DNA from: Myxococcus sp. RHSTA-1-4
Lineage (GTDB): Bacteria > Myxococcota > Myxococcia > Myxococcales > Myxococcaceae
Length of the DNA: 51,324 nt
Reading direction: 5' to 3'
Assembly: GCF_020037125.1 (NCBI RefSeq)
Contig: NZ_JAIQDG010000053.1
Location: 1 to 51,324, forward strand
Within the stretch, counting starts at the first letter, position 1; every line of letters begins with the position of its first letter. Positions 1-9,386 of this stretch are shown here, in pieces. The position numbers and the translations under genes are program-made. Under the pieces are notes generated by a model. The model ran no database searches, was not told the DNA's origin, and saw nothing but the letters and a program-made list of their open reading frames with translations.

Positions 1-20
1 AGGGCGCGAGGGCCCCTGCT

Positions 21-73
21 GGCTACGCTACGACACCAGCCCTATGTCCGTGCCCGGTGTGACCGATTCGGGC
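21..73 (+). repeat. 53-bp direct repeat, left copy
   Basis: This copy matches 1098-1150 at about 47 of 53 positions; the last 35 bp differ at only two. Inside it lies a GCCCG / CGGGC inverted pair around a GTGTGACCGATT core. The two copies bracket the less GC-rich open frame at 63-1043. Repeated short ends with this kind of core occur at insertion-sequence termini, possibly IS21-like, but no transposase is visible, so the identity is only a guess. Confidence 0.6.
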
Positions 74-173
74 TAGCACCTTCGACCAGTTCAAACTTCT
101 TTGGGAGTTAGCCTGCTGGGTCGCAGCAGATGGCGACGCGGCACGACAGGCCCAAGAAGACATCGAAACGCTG

Positions 174-1043
174 ATGTTTCTGTCGCCAATCATCAGCCTG
201 CCAAGGGCGAGTTCTTTAAGTGAAATATGGAAATATCTTGGCGATACGCCGCCACATCGCCTGGTGGGCGATGCTCCACTTGAGAAATTCTGCCAGCAGA
301 CAACGGAGTTACTCCAACGAATTCTTAAGGCAGAAGAGTCGATCCGCTTAGCTCTAAGAAAACAAAGGGTCAGAAAAAACAGGTCGCAGCCTGTCTCTGC
401 GCAACTAGAGATCTCGCGCGAATCTACCTCGGCAGAGTCCGCCTTGCTCGAAGGAGTCCGACCACGCCCAACTCGCGACTTAGCGCTCGATATCATCGTC
501 GGCGACAGCCCAATCAACCTTGGCATGGAGCCGGATCAACTCCTCTTCTGCTTGGGATTTCATTGGCTTGCCCCGCGGCCCCCTGACGAAATGCCCTGGA
601 CTGGAACGCGACTTGCCCAAACACTTCGTAGTCGCGTCGAAACCATCAGGCAGACCGCACAGCTTGCGCTTGTGGACCCATTGCTCTGGACTGCATCGTG
701 GGATGCGGATCAGACGTTAGCTCAAATTCGCATTATGTCCCTGATGGGTTCTCTTTCGGAAAACACTGACAGTGTCGCCGGTCTTGATCGCCAACCCACA
801 GAGGACGCAGGCCGATTTCAAATCTCCGGCCAAGTCCAGGGGATATCCGCAGCGCTTTGGCTGTACCCCCAGATCGGCATAGCCAAGGGATATGCTATCG
901 TTCTGAATCGCGGGGATTCGCTTGATAGCGCACAGGAGCGACTGAAGTCCTTGATTGATGAGCTATCTCAAGCTCTTGCCCAGAGGAACTTGAAGCTTTC
1001 GTCTGGATTCAGCCGACGGCCGCCCACGCCAACCAAGCGGTAG
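174..1043 (+). CDS. Hypothetical protein, probably N-terminally truncated
   Basis: I do not recognise this protein. The first ATG gives 289 residues, but the same frame is open back to the TGA at 60-62. The translated stretch upstream (FDQFKLLWELACWVAADGD) reads like real protein, yet it holds no ATG, GTG or TTG. The open frame emerges from the left repeat at 21-73, so the gene was probably cut by an insertion or rearrangement. The product is mixed alpha-helical with no obvious membrane segment or signal peptide, and ends in a basic, proline-rich tail. Base composition is clearly less GC-rich than the neighbours, which suggests acquired DNA. It could be a pseudogene, or start at an unusual codon. 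Confidence 0.5.
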   Translation: MFLSPIISLPRASSLSEIWKYLGDTPPHRLVGDAPLEKFCQQTTELLQRILKAEESIRLALRKQRVRKNRSQPVSAQLEISRESTSAESALLEGVRPRPTRDLALDIIVGDSPINLGMEPDQLLFCLGFHWLAPRPPDEMPWTGTRLAQTLRSRVETIRQTAQLALVDPLLWTASWDADQTLAQIRIMSLMGSLSENTDSVAGLDRQPTEDAGRFQISGQVQGISAALWLYPQIGIAKGYAIVLNRGDSLDSAQERLKSLIDELSQALAQRNLKLSSGFSRRPPTPTKR

Positions 1044-1097
1044 CCCGTATTGGGCACGGGTGGAGGGAGCGCCATGTGGAGCCGGCGGCTACTGACA

Positions 1098-1150
1098 GGC
1101 TATGCTGCGGCACCTGCCCTATGTCCACGCCCGGTGTGACCGATTCGGGC
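1098..1150 (+). repeat. 53-bp direct repeat, right copy
   Basis: This is the right partner of the repeat at 21-73, in the same orientation. It is followed directly by a further degenerate copy of the core at about 1153-1175 (TCCGTGCCCAGTGTGATCAA). Tandem degenerate copies at one end are typical of some insertion-sequence termini, but this is inference. The rest of the gap from 1044 to 1236 holds no gene that I can support. Confidence 0.6.
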
Positions 1151-1236
1151 CCAATCCGTGCCCAGTGTGATCAATCCAGATTAGGGCCGGGAGCGCTTGC
1201 CGCAGCCCCGCACATTCAACTGGACGGAGCGAAATC

Positions 1237-2157
1237 ATGGAGCCCGCGAGCCCGCGCAGCCTTCGCAGTCGCCTGCTCTATCACTACCTGAAGTTCAAGC
1301 TGGCGCGGCGCGACCCGGGGGGCTCGCTGGTCGATGGACGCCGGCGGCTGGAGGGGCTGAGCGCGAAGCTGCCCATGCCCCAAGGCGTGGACGTCGAGCC
1401 CCTCACTGTCGCGGGCCGTCCCGCGGAGTGGCTCCGGCCCCATGGCGGAAAGCCGGGCCGAGCGGTCCTCTACCTTCATGGTGGTGCGTACTCGGCGGGC
1501 TCGCTCGCCTCGCATCGCGCCCTCGCCGCGCGCATCGCCCTCGCATGCGCGTGCCCGGTGCTGCTCCTGGATTACCGGCTCGCTCCCGAACATCCCTTCC
1601 CGGCCGCGATCGATGATTCGGCTGCCGCATTCACGTGGATGTGCTCACCCTCGGTGGGGCTCGATGCGAGGCGCGTGGCCCTGGTGGGGGACTCGGCTGG
1701 GGGCGGACTCAGCCTCGCGCTCACGTTGAGGTTGCGAGACGAGGGCCACCCACTGCCCGGGGCCGTGGTGGCGCTGTCTCCCTGGACCGACCTGGAGCTC
1801 GCGGGCGAGTCCATTACCTCCCGGGCCGCGGTCGACCCGTTCTTCCCTTCAACGCGAAGGCTGCGGGAGAGTGCGGCCGCGTATGCGGGAGCAACGTCCC
1901 TGCGTCATCCCTACGTCTCCCCCATACACGCGGACCTGCGCGGCCTGCCCCCGCTCTACGTCCAGGTGGGTGAGTGCGAGATTCTGCTCAGTGATTCGGA
2001 AGCCGTGGCCCGGCGGGCGCGAGATGCGGGCACGGAGGTCACGCTCGAGGTCTGGCCCGGCCTCTGGCACGTGTGGCACGTCCTCGCCGCGTATCTGCCC
2101 GAGGCTTGCCACGCCATCGAAGGCATCGGCGCGTTTGTGAGGTCGAGGACGGGCTGA
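1237..2157 (+). CDS. HSL-family (type IV) alpha/beta-hydrolase esterase
   Basis: The 306-residue protein has the features of the hormone-sensitive-lipase family, which hydrolyses short- to medium-chain esters. The oxyanion-hole motif HGGA is at residues 81-84 and the nucleophile elbow GDSAGG at 151-156 (Ser153). A likely acid is Asp253 and the likely base His278 in GLWHVWH. YRLAPEHPFPAA at about 113-124 is also characteristic. No signal peptide is seen, so it is probably cytoplasmic. The start is supported by GGAG at 1226-1229, seven bases upstream of the ATG. It stands alone on the plus strand, after the repeat-bounded region. Substrate unknown. Confidence 0.88.
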   Translation: MEPASPRSLRSRLLYHYLKFKLARRDPGGSLVDGRRRLEGLSAKLPMPQGVDVEPLTVAGRPAEWLRPHGGKPGRAVLYLHGGAYSAGSLASHRALAARIALACACPVLLLDYRLAPEHPFPAAIDDSAAAFTWMCSPSVGLDARRVALVGDSAGGGLSLALTLRLRDEGHPLPGAVVALSPWTDLELAGESITSRAAVDPFFPSTRRLRESAAAYAGATSLRHPYVSPIHADLRGLPPLYVQVGECEILLSDSEAVARRARDAGTEVTLEVWPGLWHVWHVLAAYLPEACHAIEGIGAFVRSRTG

Positions 2158-2296
2158 CACCGTTCTTCACATCTTCGCAACACTGCGTGGAGGGCCCGCT
2201 GAATCGTGGCGGACTCTTGACGCAACGGGCTTGAAGAGGAAGTGCATGGTTCGCGCGCTTTTCCACTCCGCTCTCCTGCAAGGAGCCGTGCGCCTC

Positions 2297-3595
<1,299 letters not shown>

Positions 3596-3634
3596 CCAGG
3601 CCGGTCGCACACGTCAGACCGGCCCGTAGACTCG

Positions 3635-3649
3635 TGACCTGACAGGTTG
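3635..3649. promoter_or_regulatory. Operator-like site 1 (left arm of inverted repeat)
   Basis: TGACCTGACAGGTTG is the exact reverse complement of 3679-3693. Its core ACCTG-A-CAGGT (3637-3647) is itself a palindrome, as expected for a dimeric repressor site. It overlaps the -35 box of the promoter at 3647-3676. Confidence 0.65.
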
Positions 3650-3676
3650 CCACCCTGATGAATCGGATGCGATAAT
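3647..3676 (+). promoter_or_regulatory. Sigma-70-type promoter for the Uma2 gene
   Basis: TTGCCA (3647-3652), an 18-bp spacer and GATAAT (3671-3676) fit a housekeeping promoter. Transcription would start near 3683, inside the second operator-like site. The next gene begins at 3713. Confidence 0.6.
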
Positions 3677-3678
3677 GA

Positions 3679-3693
3679 CAACCTGTCAGGTCA
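3679..3693. promoter_or_regulatory. Operator-like site 2 (right arm of inverted repeat)
   Basis: CAACCTGTCAGGTCA is the perfect reverse complement of site 1. The two palindrome centres (3642 and 3686) are 44 bp apart, close to four helical turns. This site covers the expected transcription start, so a bound protein would block initiation. Confidence 0.65.
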
Positions 3694-3712
3694 ATTCTTC
3701 TGGGGCGTGTGC

Positions 3713-4306
3713 ATGGGGAAGGACAAGGGGAAGAAGCCGGTCACGTATGAGGACATCGAGGCGCTTCCGCCTGGGTGGGTGGGGGAAATCCTCGCGGGAG
3801 AGCTGTACGCTTCACCACGACCGACGTTCGGGCACCTCCGTGTCGCGACGCGGTTATCGGCGCTGCTGAGTACACCGTTCGAGTTGTCGCCGACGGGCCC
3901 GGGGGGATGGTGGTTCCTGGTCGAACCGGAACTGCACTTCGAGCCCAACGTCCTGGTTCCGGACGTGGCGGGATGGCGACGTGAGCGGGTGCCAGAACCG
4001 CCGGATCCAGAGACTCCCTGGCTCACGGCCGCGCCGGATTGGGTATGCGAAGTGCTGTCGCCCTCGACACGCTCCCTGGACCGGGTGCGCAAGATGCCGC
4101 TGTACCACCGTGAAGGCGTGGAACACGCGTGGCTCATCGACCCCGTGCGCCGCACGCTCGAAGTGTATGGACGCGGGGTCGATGGCTGGGTTCGGACGGG
4201 CCTGCACGAAGGGAGCGCCACGATACGCGTGGAGCCCTTCGAGGCTGTCCCACTGGAACTGGGACTCTTGTGGACGCCGCAACGAAGCAGTGCGGCCCAT
4301 CCCTGA
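3713..4306 (+). CDS. Uma2-family (DUF820) PD-(D/E)XK nuclease-like protein
   Basis: The 197-residue product has the Uma2 layout: an N-terminal YEDIEALPPGWVGEIL-ASPRPT segment, then the nuclease-fold motif VPDVAGWR, then WVCEVLSPST and DRVRKMPLYHREGVEHAWLIDP. Asp, Glu and Lys of the PD-(D/E)XK site are all present (about Asp84, Glu113, Lys127). The biological role of Uma2 proteins is largely unknown; they occur in many copies in some genomes. ATG 3713 was chosen over the in-frame GTG at 3707; neither has a strong ribosome site. The promoter is bracketed by two operator-like palindromes, so expression is probably repressed by default. It converges with the transaminase gene. Confidence 0.85.
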   Translation: MGKDKGKKPVTYEDIEALPPGWVGEILAGELYASPRPTFGHLRVATRLSALLSTPFELSPTGPGGWWFLVEPELHFEPNVLVPDVAGWRRERVPEPPDPETPWLTAAPDWVCEVLSPSTRSLDRVRKMPLYHREGVEHAWLIDPVRRTLEVYGRGVDGWVRTGLHEGSATIRVEPFEAVPLELGLLWTPQRSSAAHP

Positions 4307-4319
4307 GAAAGCCCCACAC

Positions 4320-5195
4320 TCACGAACGTCCCCTTACGGCGGAGCCTCCACCCCCCATCCGCTGGAGCAGCGCCCGTTGGAGCGCGAGCGTCATAGGCCC
4401 GGGTCTCCCCTCCCCCACCTTCCCCCCGTTCACCACGACCACCGGCTGCACATCCGTCGTGGTTCCGGCGAGGAACACCTCCTGGAACCGGCCGCGCTCC
4501 GCCACCTGCACCGGTCGCTCGTGCACCGTCATGCCCAGCTCCCGCGCCAGCGCCAGGATGATGTCCCGGGTGACGCCCGGCAGGATGTGGTGGTCCTTTG
4601 GATGCGTGTAGAGCGCCCCGTCCATGACGACGAAGACGCTCGTTGACGCTCCCTCGGTGATGACGCCGTCGCGCACCAGCAGGGCCTCGAACACTCCCGC
4701 CTCCCGCGCCTGCTGCTTGGCCAGGATGTTGGGCAGCAGGTTGACTGTCTTCAAGTCGCACCGCGCCCAGCGCAGGTCCGGCAGCATCAGCGCGCTCACA
4801 CCCTCCTTCCGCTGCGTCCACGGCACCTGGAACGGTGACGTGGACAGGTAGAGTGTCGGCGGAGTCCCTGGAGCCGGAAACGCGTGGCTGCGAGGCGCCG
4901 CGCCACGGGTGAGCTGCAGGTACACCGTCGCCTGCCGCCCCGTCAGCCCGTTGGCCTCCAGCAGCTCCAGGCTGATGCGCCGCACCATCTCCCGGGAGAA
5001 GCCCTCCGGCGTCTCCAGCTTCAGCTCGCGGATGCCACGCTGGAGCCGCTGCCAGTGCGCCGACTCCTCGAACAGCCCGCTCGGGAGCACGCGCGTCACC
5101 TCGTACACCCCGTCCCCGAAGAGGAAGCCCCGGTCCTCCACCGACACCCGGGCCTGCTCCAGCGGGAGGATCTCCCCGTTCAGGTACACGTGCAT
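4320..5195 (-). CDS. dat: D-amino-acid transaminase (class IV PLP aminotransferase)
   Basis: This enzyme moves the amino group between D-amino acids and 2-oxo acids such as pyruvate or 2-oxoglutarate. The 291 residues contain the PLP lysine Lys149 (CDLKTVNLLPN), Tyr31 in FGDGVYE and Glu181 in ITEGASTS. Arg102 and His104 in TRGAAPRSHAFP form the carboxylate trap that separates D-amino-acid transaminase from branched-chain aminotransferase; they line up with Arg98 and His100 of the Bacillus enzyme. GGAGG lies seven bases before the ATG. It is the last gene of a minus-strand run, 20 nt after the DmpA-type aminopeptidase, so both may act on D-residues or peptide-derived amino acids. 4-amino-4-deoxychorismate lyase is the main alternative within the fold. 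Confidence 0.85.
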   Translation of the reverse strand: MHVYLNGEILPLEQARVSVEDRGFLFGDGVYEVTRVLPSGLFEESAHWQRLQRGIRELKLETPEGFSREMVRRISLELLEANGLTGRQATVYLQLTRGAAPRSHAFPAPGTPPTLYLSTSPFQVPWTQRKEGVSALMLPDLRWARCDLKTVNLLPNILAKQQAREAGVFEALLVRDGVITEGASTSVFVVMDGALYTHPKDHHILPGVTRDIILALARELGMTVHERPVQVAERGRFQEVFLAGTTTDVQPVVVVNGGKVGEGRPGPMTLALQRALLQRMGGGGSAVRGRS

Positions 5196-5215
5196 GAATC
5201 GCCTCCGCGCGGCCG

Positions 5216-6322
5216 CTACGGTGCCTCGGACTGCCCCACCCCGTGATGACGCAGCACCTCGCGCACGCGGGACAGTGGGATGGCATCCACCTTCTGGCCG
5301 TTGCCACGCACCGTGGTGGCCATGAAGAGCGAATTGTAGATGGCCTCCTCCGTGGCCTCCACCACCGCCTGGAACAGCGGTGACATCGCATCATTGCCGA
5401 GCGTCTCTCCGGGCAGCCGCTCCGTGCCGAACGGCCGGCGCACCGGCGCAGCGGTGGAGAACGCAATCACGTAGTCCCCCGAGCCATTCGACATCGAAGA
5501 CCCCGTGCGCCCCAGCCCCAGCGTGGCGCGCTCCGCGAGCCGCCGCAGATTGCGATGCCCGAGCGGCGCGTCCGTGGCCACCACGATCATGATGGAGCCG
5601 TCCCCCCGCTCCTCCACGTCCTTCTGGAACGCGTACCGCCCCAGCGCCTTGCCCACGGGCGCTCCCATCACCTGCAGCACGCCACCGAAGTTCGACTGCA
5701 CGAGCACTCCCACCGTGAAGCCCCCCAGCTTCGCGGGCAGCACCCGGGACGACGTGCCGGTGCCTCCCTTCCACCCGAACGCCACCGTGCCCGTCCCCGC
5801 CCCGACACTGCCCTCGGCCACGGGCCCGGAGGTGGCCTGCGCGAGCGCGGCCCGCACCTCCTTCTCCCCCACCGGCCGGGTCCGGATCGCATTGAGCCGC
5901 CCATCGTTCGTCTCGCCCACCACCGGGTTGATGGAGCGCACGTCCTCCATGCCGGGCTGCTCCAGCATCCAGCCCACCAGCGCATCCGCCACGCGCCAGA
6001 CGCACAGCGTGCAGGTGATCAGCACGGGCGATTCCAGCTCGCCCAGCTCATTCACCTGCGTGCTCCCGAGCAGCTTCCCGAAGCCGTTGGCCACGTGGAT
6101 GGCGGCGGGCACCCGCTCGCGGAACAGGTTCCCTCCATGCGGGAGGATGGCGGTGACGCCGGTCCGGACGGAGTCACCGGCAATCAACGTCGAGTGCCCC
6201 ACCCGCACGCCGTCGACATCCGTGATTCCGTTATGAGCCCCCGGCGAGAAGATGCCAGGGGCCACCCCGAGCGCCCGCGCCCGGACCCGCGTCTCCGGGG
6301 CCGCCTTCTTCTGCTCCGACAT
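5216..6322 (-). CDS. dmpA: P1-family aminopeptidase (DmpA-type L-aminopeptidase/D-esterase)
   Basis: DmpA-type enzymes are N-terminal-nucleophile hydrolases that release N-terminal amino acids from peptides, amides or esters, including D-configured ones. The 368-residue precursor has the expected motifs: NGITDVDGVRVGH near the N-terminus, GAGTGTVAFGWKGGTGTSS at 174-192, VLVQSNFGG at 207-214, and GDGSIMIVVATDAPL at 240-254. Self-cleavage would fall between Gly242 and Ser243, making Ser243 the nucleophile. No signal peptide is seen. A strong GAGGAGGAG ribosome site precedes ATG 6322. It sits between the methyltransferase (21 nt) and the D-amino-acid transaminase (20 nt) in the same orientation, consistent with one operon and a shared role in D-amino-acid turnover. 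Confidence 0.88.
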   Translation of the reverse strand: MSEQKKAAPETRVRARALGVAPGIFSPGAHNGITDVDGVRVGHSTLIAGDSVRTGVTAILPHGGNLFRERVPAAIHVANGFGKLLGSTQVNELGELESPVLITCTLCVWRVADALVGWMLEQPGMEDVRSINPVVGETNDGRLNAIRTRPVGEKEVRAALAQATSGPVAEGSVGAGTGTVAFGWKGGTGTSSRVLPAKLGGFTVGVLVQSNFGGVLQVMGAPVGKALGRYAFQKDVEERGDGSIMIVVATDAPLGHRNLRRLAERATLGLGRTGSSMSNGSGDYVIAFSTAAPVRRPFGTERLPGETLGNDAMSPLFQAVVEATEEAIYNSLFMATTVRGNGQKVDAIPLSRVREVLRHHGVGQSEAP

Positions 6323-6343
6323 CTTCTCCTCCTCGCGGAGCGC

Positions 6344-7129
6344 TCACGGCCCCGTCACGGGCCCGATGCGTCCCCAGACGACATCCGTGAACCGCGAGCC
6401 CGGCTCCGACTCGAGCCCGAGCTTCCGCAGGTCATCCGTGTACCGCGCTCCCTTCACCACCACCCACCGCCGCGCCACGCGCCGGCCCTCCGCGAGCGCC
6501 TCCGGCGTCAGCGGCGCATGTTCGGCGAAGCGGCGCAGCACCTCGAACGCGGGCTGCGCCTTCTTCGGCTTCGCGAACATCGGGTCGAAGAAGACGACGT
6601 CGAAGGACGCAGACGGCAGCGTCTTCAGGTACGCGTGCGCGTCCGCGTGGACCACCTCGATGGGACCCGAGTCCGCCCCCAGCTCGTAGCGCTTGAGCCC
6701 CTCGGAGGCGACCACCGCCAGCGCCAGGCTCTTCTCCAGCCCCACCACCCGCCCCTGGGGCCCCACGGCCAGCGACGCCACCAGCGCGTCCTGCGCCAGC
6801 CCCAGCGTGCAGTCCAGCACCGAGTCTCCGGGCCGCAGCTCCGCCACCCGGACGAAGGCGTCCGGCTCCCCGGCCCGCAGGCGCATGCGGCGCAGGTGGG
6901 CCATGCCGGCGTGGAAGCCGAACGAGCCCTCCGCGTCCCACAGCGTCACCCCGTCCCCGCCCACCGCCAGCAGCGCATCGGCCTTCACCCCGAGCCAGGG
7001 CGCGATGCCCTCCTTTCCACGCCGGGGCAGGAACGGCAGGCCCCAGCGGGCCGCCACGGCGCGGGCCTCGCGCACGAGCGCCGCGTCCACCTTCGTACTG
7101 GTCGTCACCGCGAGCGGAACCGAAGCCAT
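6344..7129 (-). CDS. Class I SAM-dependent methyltransferase, RsmJ/YpiP-like
   Basis: The protein of about 261 residues begins with a VTTSTKVDAALV segment like Bacillus YpiP. It then has an SAM-binding motif PGDSVLDCTLGLAQDAL, an acidic motif VVGLEKS, and FDVVFFDPMFAKPKKAQPAFEVLRRF, which is the hallmark of the RsmJ family (16S rRNA guanine-N2 methyltransferase). That suggests rRNA methylation, but the exact target cannot be read from sequence. An in-frame GTG at 7201 would add 24 residues rich in Gly and Ala without family resemblance, so ATG 7129 is preferred; its ribosome site is weak. The gene lies between the diguanylate cyclase and the DmpA-type hydrolase. Confidence 0.78.
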   Translation of the reverse strand: MASVPLAVTTSTKVDAALVREARAVAARWGLPFLPRRGKEGIAPWLGVKADALLAVGGDGVTLWDAEGSFGFHAGMAHLRRMRLRAGEPDAFVRVAELRPGDSVLDCTLGLAQDALVASLAVGPQGRVVGLEKSLALAVVASEGLKRYELGADSGPIEVVHADAHAYLKTLPSASFDVVFFDPMFAKPKKAQPAFEVLRRFAEHAPLTPEALAEGRRVARRWVVVKGARYTDDLRKLGLESEPGSRFTDVVWGRIGPVTGP

Positions 7130-7220
7130 GTCCGCCGCGCATCCTGCCCCACACAGCGCCCGAGACAACGCATCCGTGCCACCCACCGGCCCCGAGCGCA
7201 CAATCGCGCACCCGACACGC

Positions 7221-9386
7221 TCAGGACGCCTCGGCGGCCTGGAGCTTGCGGCCGCCCTGCATCTTCTCCACGGTGACGGACTGGTTACGGCCGTTGCGCT
7301 TGGAGTGGTACAGGCACTGGTCCGCGAGGTCGATGAGCTGCTGCTTCTCCATGCCGTGGTCGGGGAAGGTGGCGATGCCCAGCGACATGGTGATCTTCAG
7401 CGGGCCCATCTCGGTCTGGAAGGTCTCCGCCTTCACGGCCTCGCGGATGCGCTCGGAGATGGTGAAGGCGCCCTTGGAGTCCGTCTCCGGCATGACGATG
7501 ACGAACTCCTCGCCGCCGTAACGGGCCACCACGTCCGTGTCGCGGGCCAGGGACTTGATGATGCGGGCCACGCCCTTGAGCACCTGGTCGCCCGTCGGGT
7601 GGCCGTAGGTGTCGTTGACGCTCTTGAAGTGGTCCACGTCGGTGAGGATGACCGAGCACTTGCGCTGGTAGCGCCGCGCCTGCGCGAGGATCTCGTCCGC
7701 CTTCGCCTGGAAGGTGCGGTGGTTGAACAGGCCGGTGAGGCCGTCGGTGGTGGCCATCCGCTCCATCTGCTCGTAGAGCTGCGCGCGCAGCACCGCCTGC
7801 GCGGCCTGGATGGCGATGACCTCGATCATCCGCAGCACGTCCTGCTCGAAGGCCGCCTTCTTCCGCGAGCCGGCCACGAGCGTGCCGAGAATCCGGTCCC
7901 CCGCCACCAGCGGGAAGATCTTCAGCGCGCCGAGGCCGCGAATCTGCGTCTCGTCGTCGAAGATGATCTGCCGGTCCATGGCCTTGATGTCCCTGCCCGG
8001 CAGCGGCGCCCCATAGCGCACCACGTTGGCGACGAGCCCGTTGTTGTCGGGGAACGTCTGCCCCTCCAGCGCCTTGCCATGCGCCGTGACGCCCGTCATC
8101 CGGACCACGCGGTGCATCCGCTTGCCCTCGACCTCGGACACCAGCGTCACCGCGCAGAAGTCCAGGCCCGCGAGCTGGCGGGTGCTCTCCAGCACCGCGA
8201 CGAACACCTGGTCCGGGCTGCCCGCGCGGTTCAGCTCCTCGATGGCGCGGAAGAACCGGTCCTTCTCGTCGCGCGTCTTGCGGATGTAGCTCATCACCCG
8301 CTCCACCTCGATGGAGCGCAGCACCTCGCCGGCGATGGTCGACAGCAGCTTCTCGTCCTGGTCGCTGAACGGCTCGTTCGCCAGCCGGTCCGCCACCAGC
8401 ACGCCGCGCACCAGGCCGCTGCCCTCGAGGATGGGCACCGCGAGCAGGGCGTTCACCGAGGGGCCGCCGCTCTCGTAGTGGGTGACGCCCTTGAGTCCCT
8501 GCGGCGAGTTCATCCGCACCGGGGCCCGGCGCTTCAGCACGCCGCCGATGATGCCCTCGCCCGCGTTGAAGCGCTCGCGCTGCACGCGCTCGGAGCCGGA
8601 GCGGCAGTCGTACAGCTTGAGGCTGCGGTCATCGGAGGTCAGCAGGAACGCCGCGCAGGTGTGGGTGCGCAGGCCCGTCTCGGCGATCTCCAGCGCCGCC
8701 TGCACCGCGCCCTCGATTTCCTTCACCGAGGCGACGAGCCACTTCTCGTCGCTGCTCATCCCGCTGAAGCTGTCCTGCGTCCCGCTGGACACCAGCCGGA
8801 AGGTGCGCGCGCGCTCCTCCACCTCGCGGATGCGCTTCTGCACCGCGTCGCTCTCCGCCCGGCGCGCCGCGGCCATCCGCGTGGCCAGCACCAGGTGGTA
8901 CAGCCCGGAGAACAGCGCCAGGAAGGCCGCGTGTGTGAGGAATCCGGTCGCATTGGGAACGGGGCCGCCGAGCGTCACCAGCGCGTCGAACACCAGCGCC
9001 ACGCCCAGCAGCGTCAGCCCCGCGTTGCGAGGCAGGAAGGCCACCAGGAACGCCATCAGGAGGTACACGATGGGGAACAGCTCCCCGCCGCCGATGGCCA
9101 CCACGATGAACGCCGCGGCGATGAGTCCGCCGCCCAGCTCCAGGTCGTCCCGCAGGTCGATGACGGCGCCCACCGCGCCGCGCATGGCCCGGCGCCACGC
9201 GGCGACGCCGATGCCCACCAGGAGGCAGCCCACCAGGGCCGCCTCGGTCCAGTCCAGGGTGTGGAGCCCCCGGAAGCCTCCGCGCGCCAGGTGGATGAAC
9301 GTGGCGAGCGCGGCGGCCGCGGGGATGGCCCGTACGGCGTGACGCAGCAACCTTCCGGGAGACGGAAACGCGGTCAGCGACGTCAT
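7221..9386 (-). CDS. Membrane diguanylate cyclase with GAF domains, DmxA-like
   Basis: The enzyme makes c-di-GMP from two GTP. The 721 residues hold about six membrane segments (20-170), a short coiled linker, two GAF-like sensor regions (about 215-365 and 378-535) and a C-terminal GGDEF domain (about 542-705). The active site is intact as RYGGEEF (GGEEF 624-628), and the inhibitory RxxD site is present as RDTD at 615-618, exactly five residues upstream, so product inhibition is likely. The ATG overlaps the stop of ftsB by 4 nt (ATGA), indicating coupled translation. The architecture and the division-gene neighbour recall M. xanthus DmxA, a cyclase that acts at the division site; the assignment to that ortholog is from memory and should be tested. 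Confidence 0.85.
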   Translation of the reverse strand: MTSLTAFPSPGRLLRHAVRAIPAAAALATFIHLARGGFRGLHTLDWTEAALVGCLLVGIGVAAWRRAMRGAVGAVIDLRDDLELGGGLIAAAFIVVAIGGGELFPIVYLLMAFLVAFLPRNAGLTLLGVALVFDALVTLGGPVPNATGFLTHAAFLALFSGLYHLVLATRMAAARRAESDAVQKRIREVEERARTFRLVSSGTQDSFSGMSSDEKWLVASVKEIEGAVQAALEIAETGLRTHTCAAFLLTSDDRSLKLYDCRSGSERVQRERFNAGEGIIGGVLKRRAPVRMNSPQGLKGVTHYESGGPSVNALLAVPILEGSGLVRGVLVADRLANEPFSDQDEKLLSTIAGEVLRSIEVERVMSYIRKTRDEKDRFFRAIEELNRAGSPDQVFVAVLESTRQLAGLDFCAVTLVSEVEGKRMHRVVRMTGVTAHGKALEGQTFPDNNGLVANVVRYGAPLPGRDIKAMDRQIIFDDETQIRGLGALKIFPLVAGDRILGTLVAGSRKKAAFEQDVLRMIEVIAIQAAQAVLRAQLYEQMERMATTDGLTGLFNHRTFQAKADEILAQARRYQRKCSVILTDVDHFKSVNDTYGHPTGDQVLKGVARIIKSLARDTDVVARYGGEEFVIVMPETDSKGAFTISERIREAVKAETFQTEMGPLKITMSLGIATFPDHGMEKQQLIDLADQCLYHSKRNGRNQSVTVEKMQGGRKLQAAEAS

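Noticed and set aside
3637..3691. Lux-box-like quorum-sensing site
   Set aside because: ACCTG...CAGGT resembles lux-type half-sites, but those are normally about 20 bp long with a wider centre, and no LuxR-type gene is present. Kept as a generic operator.
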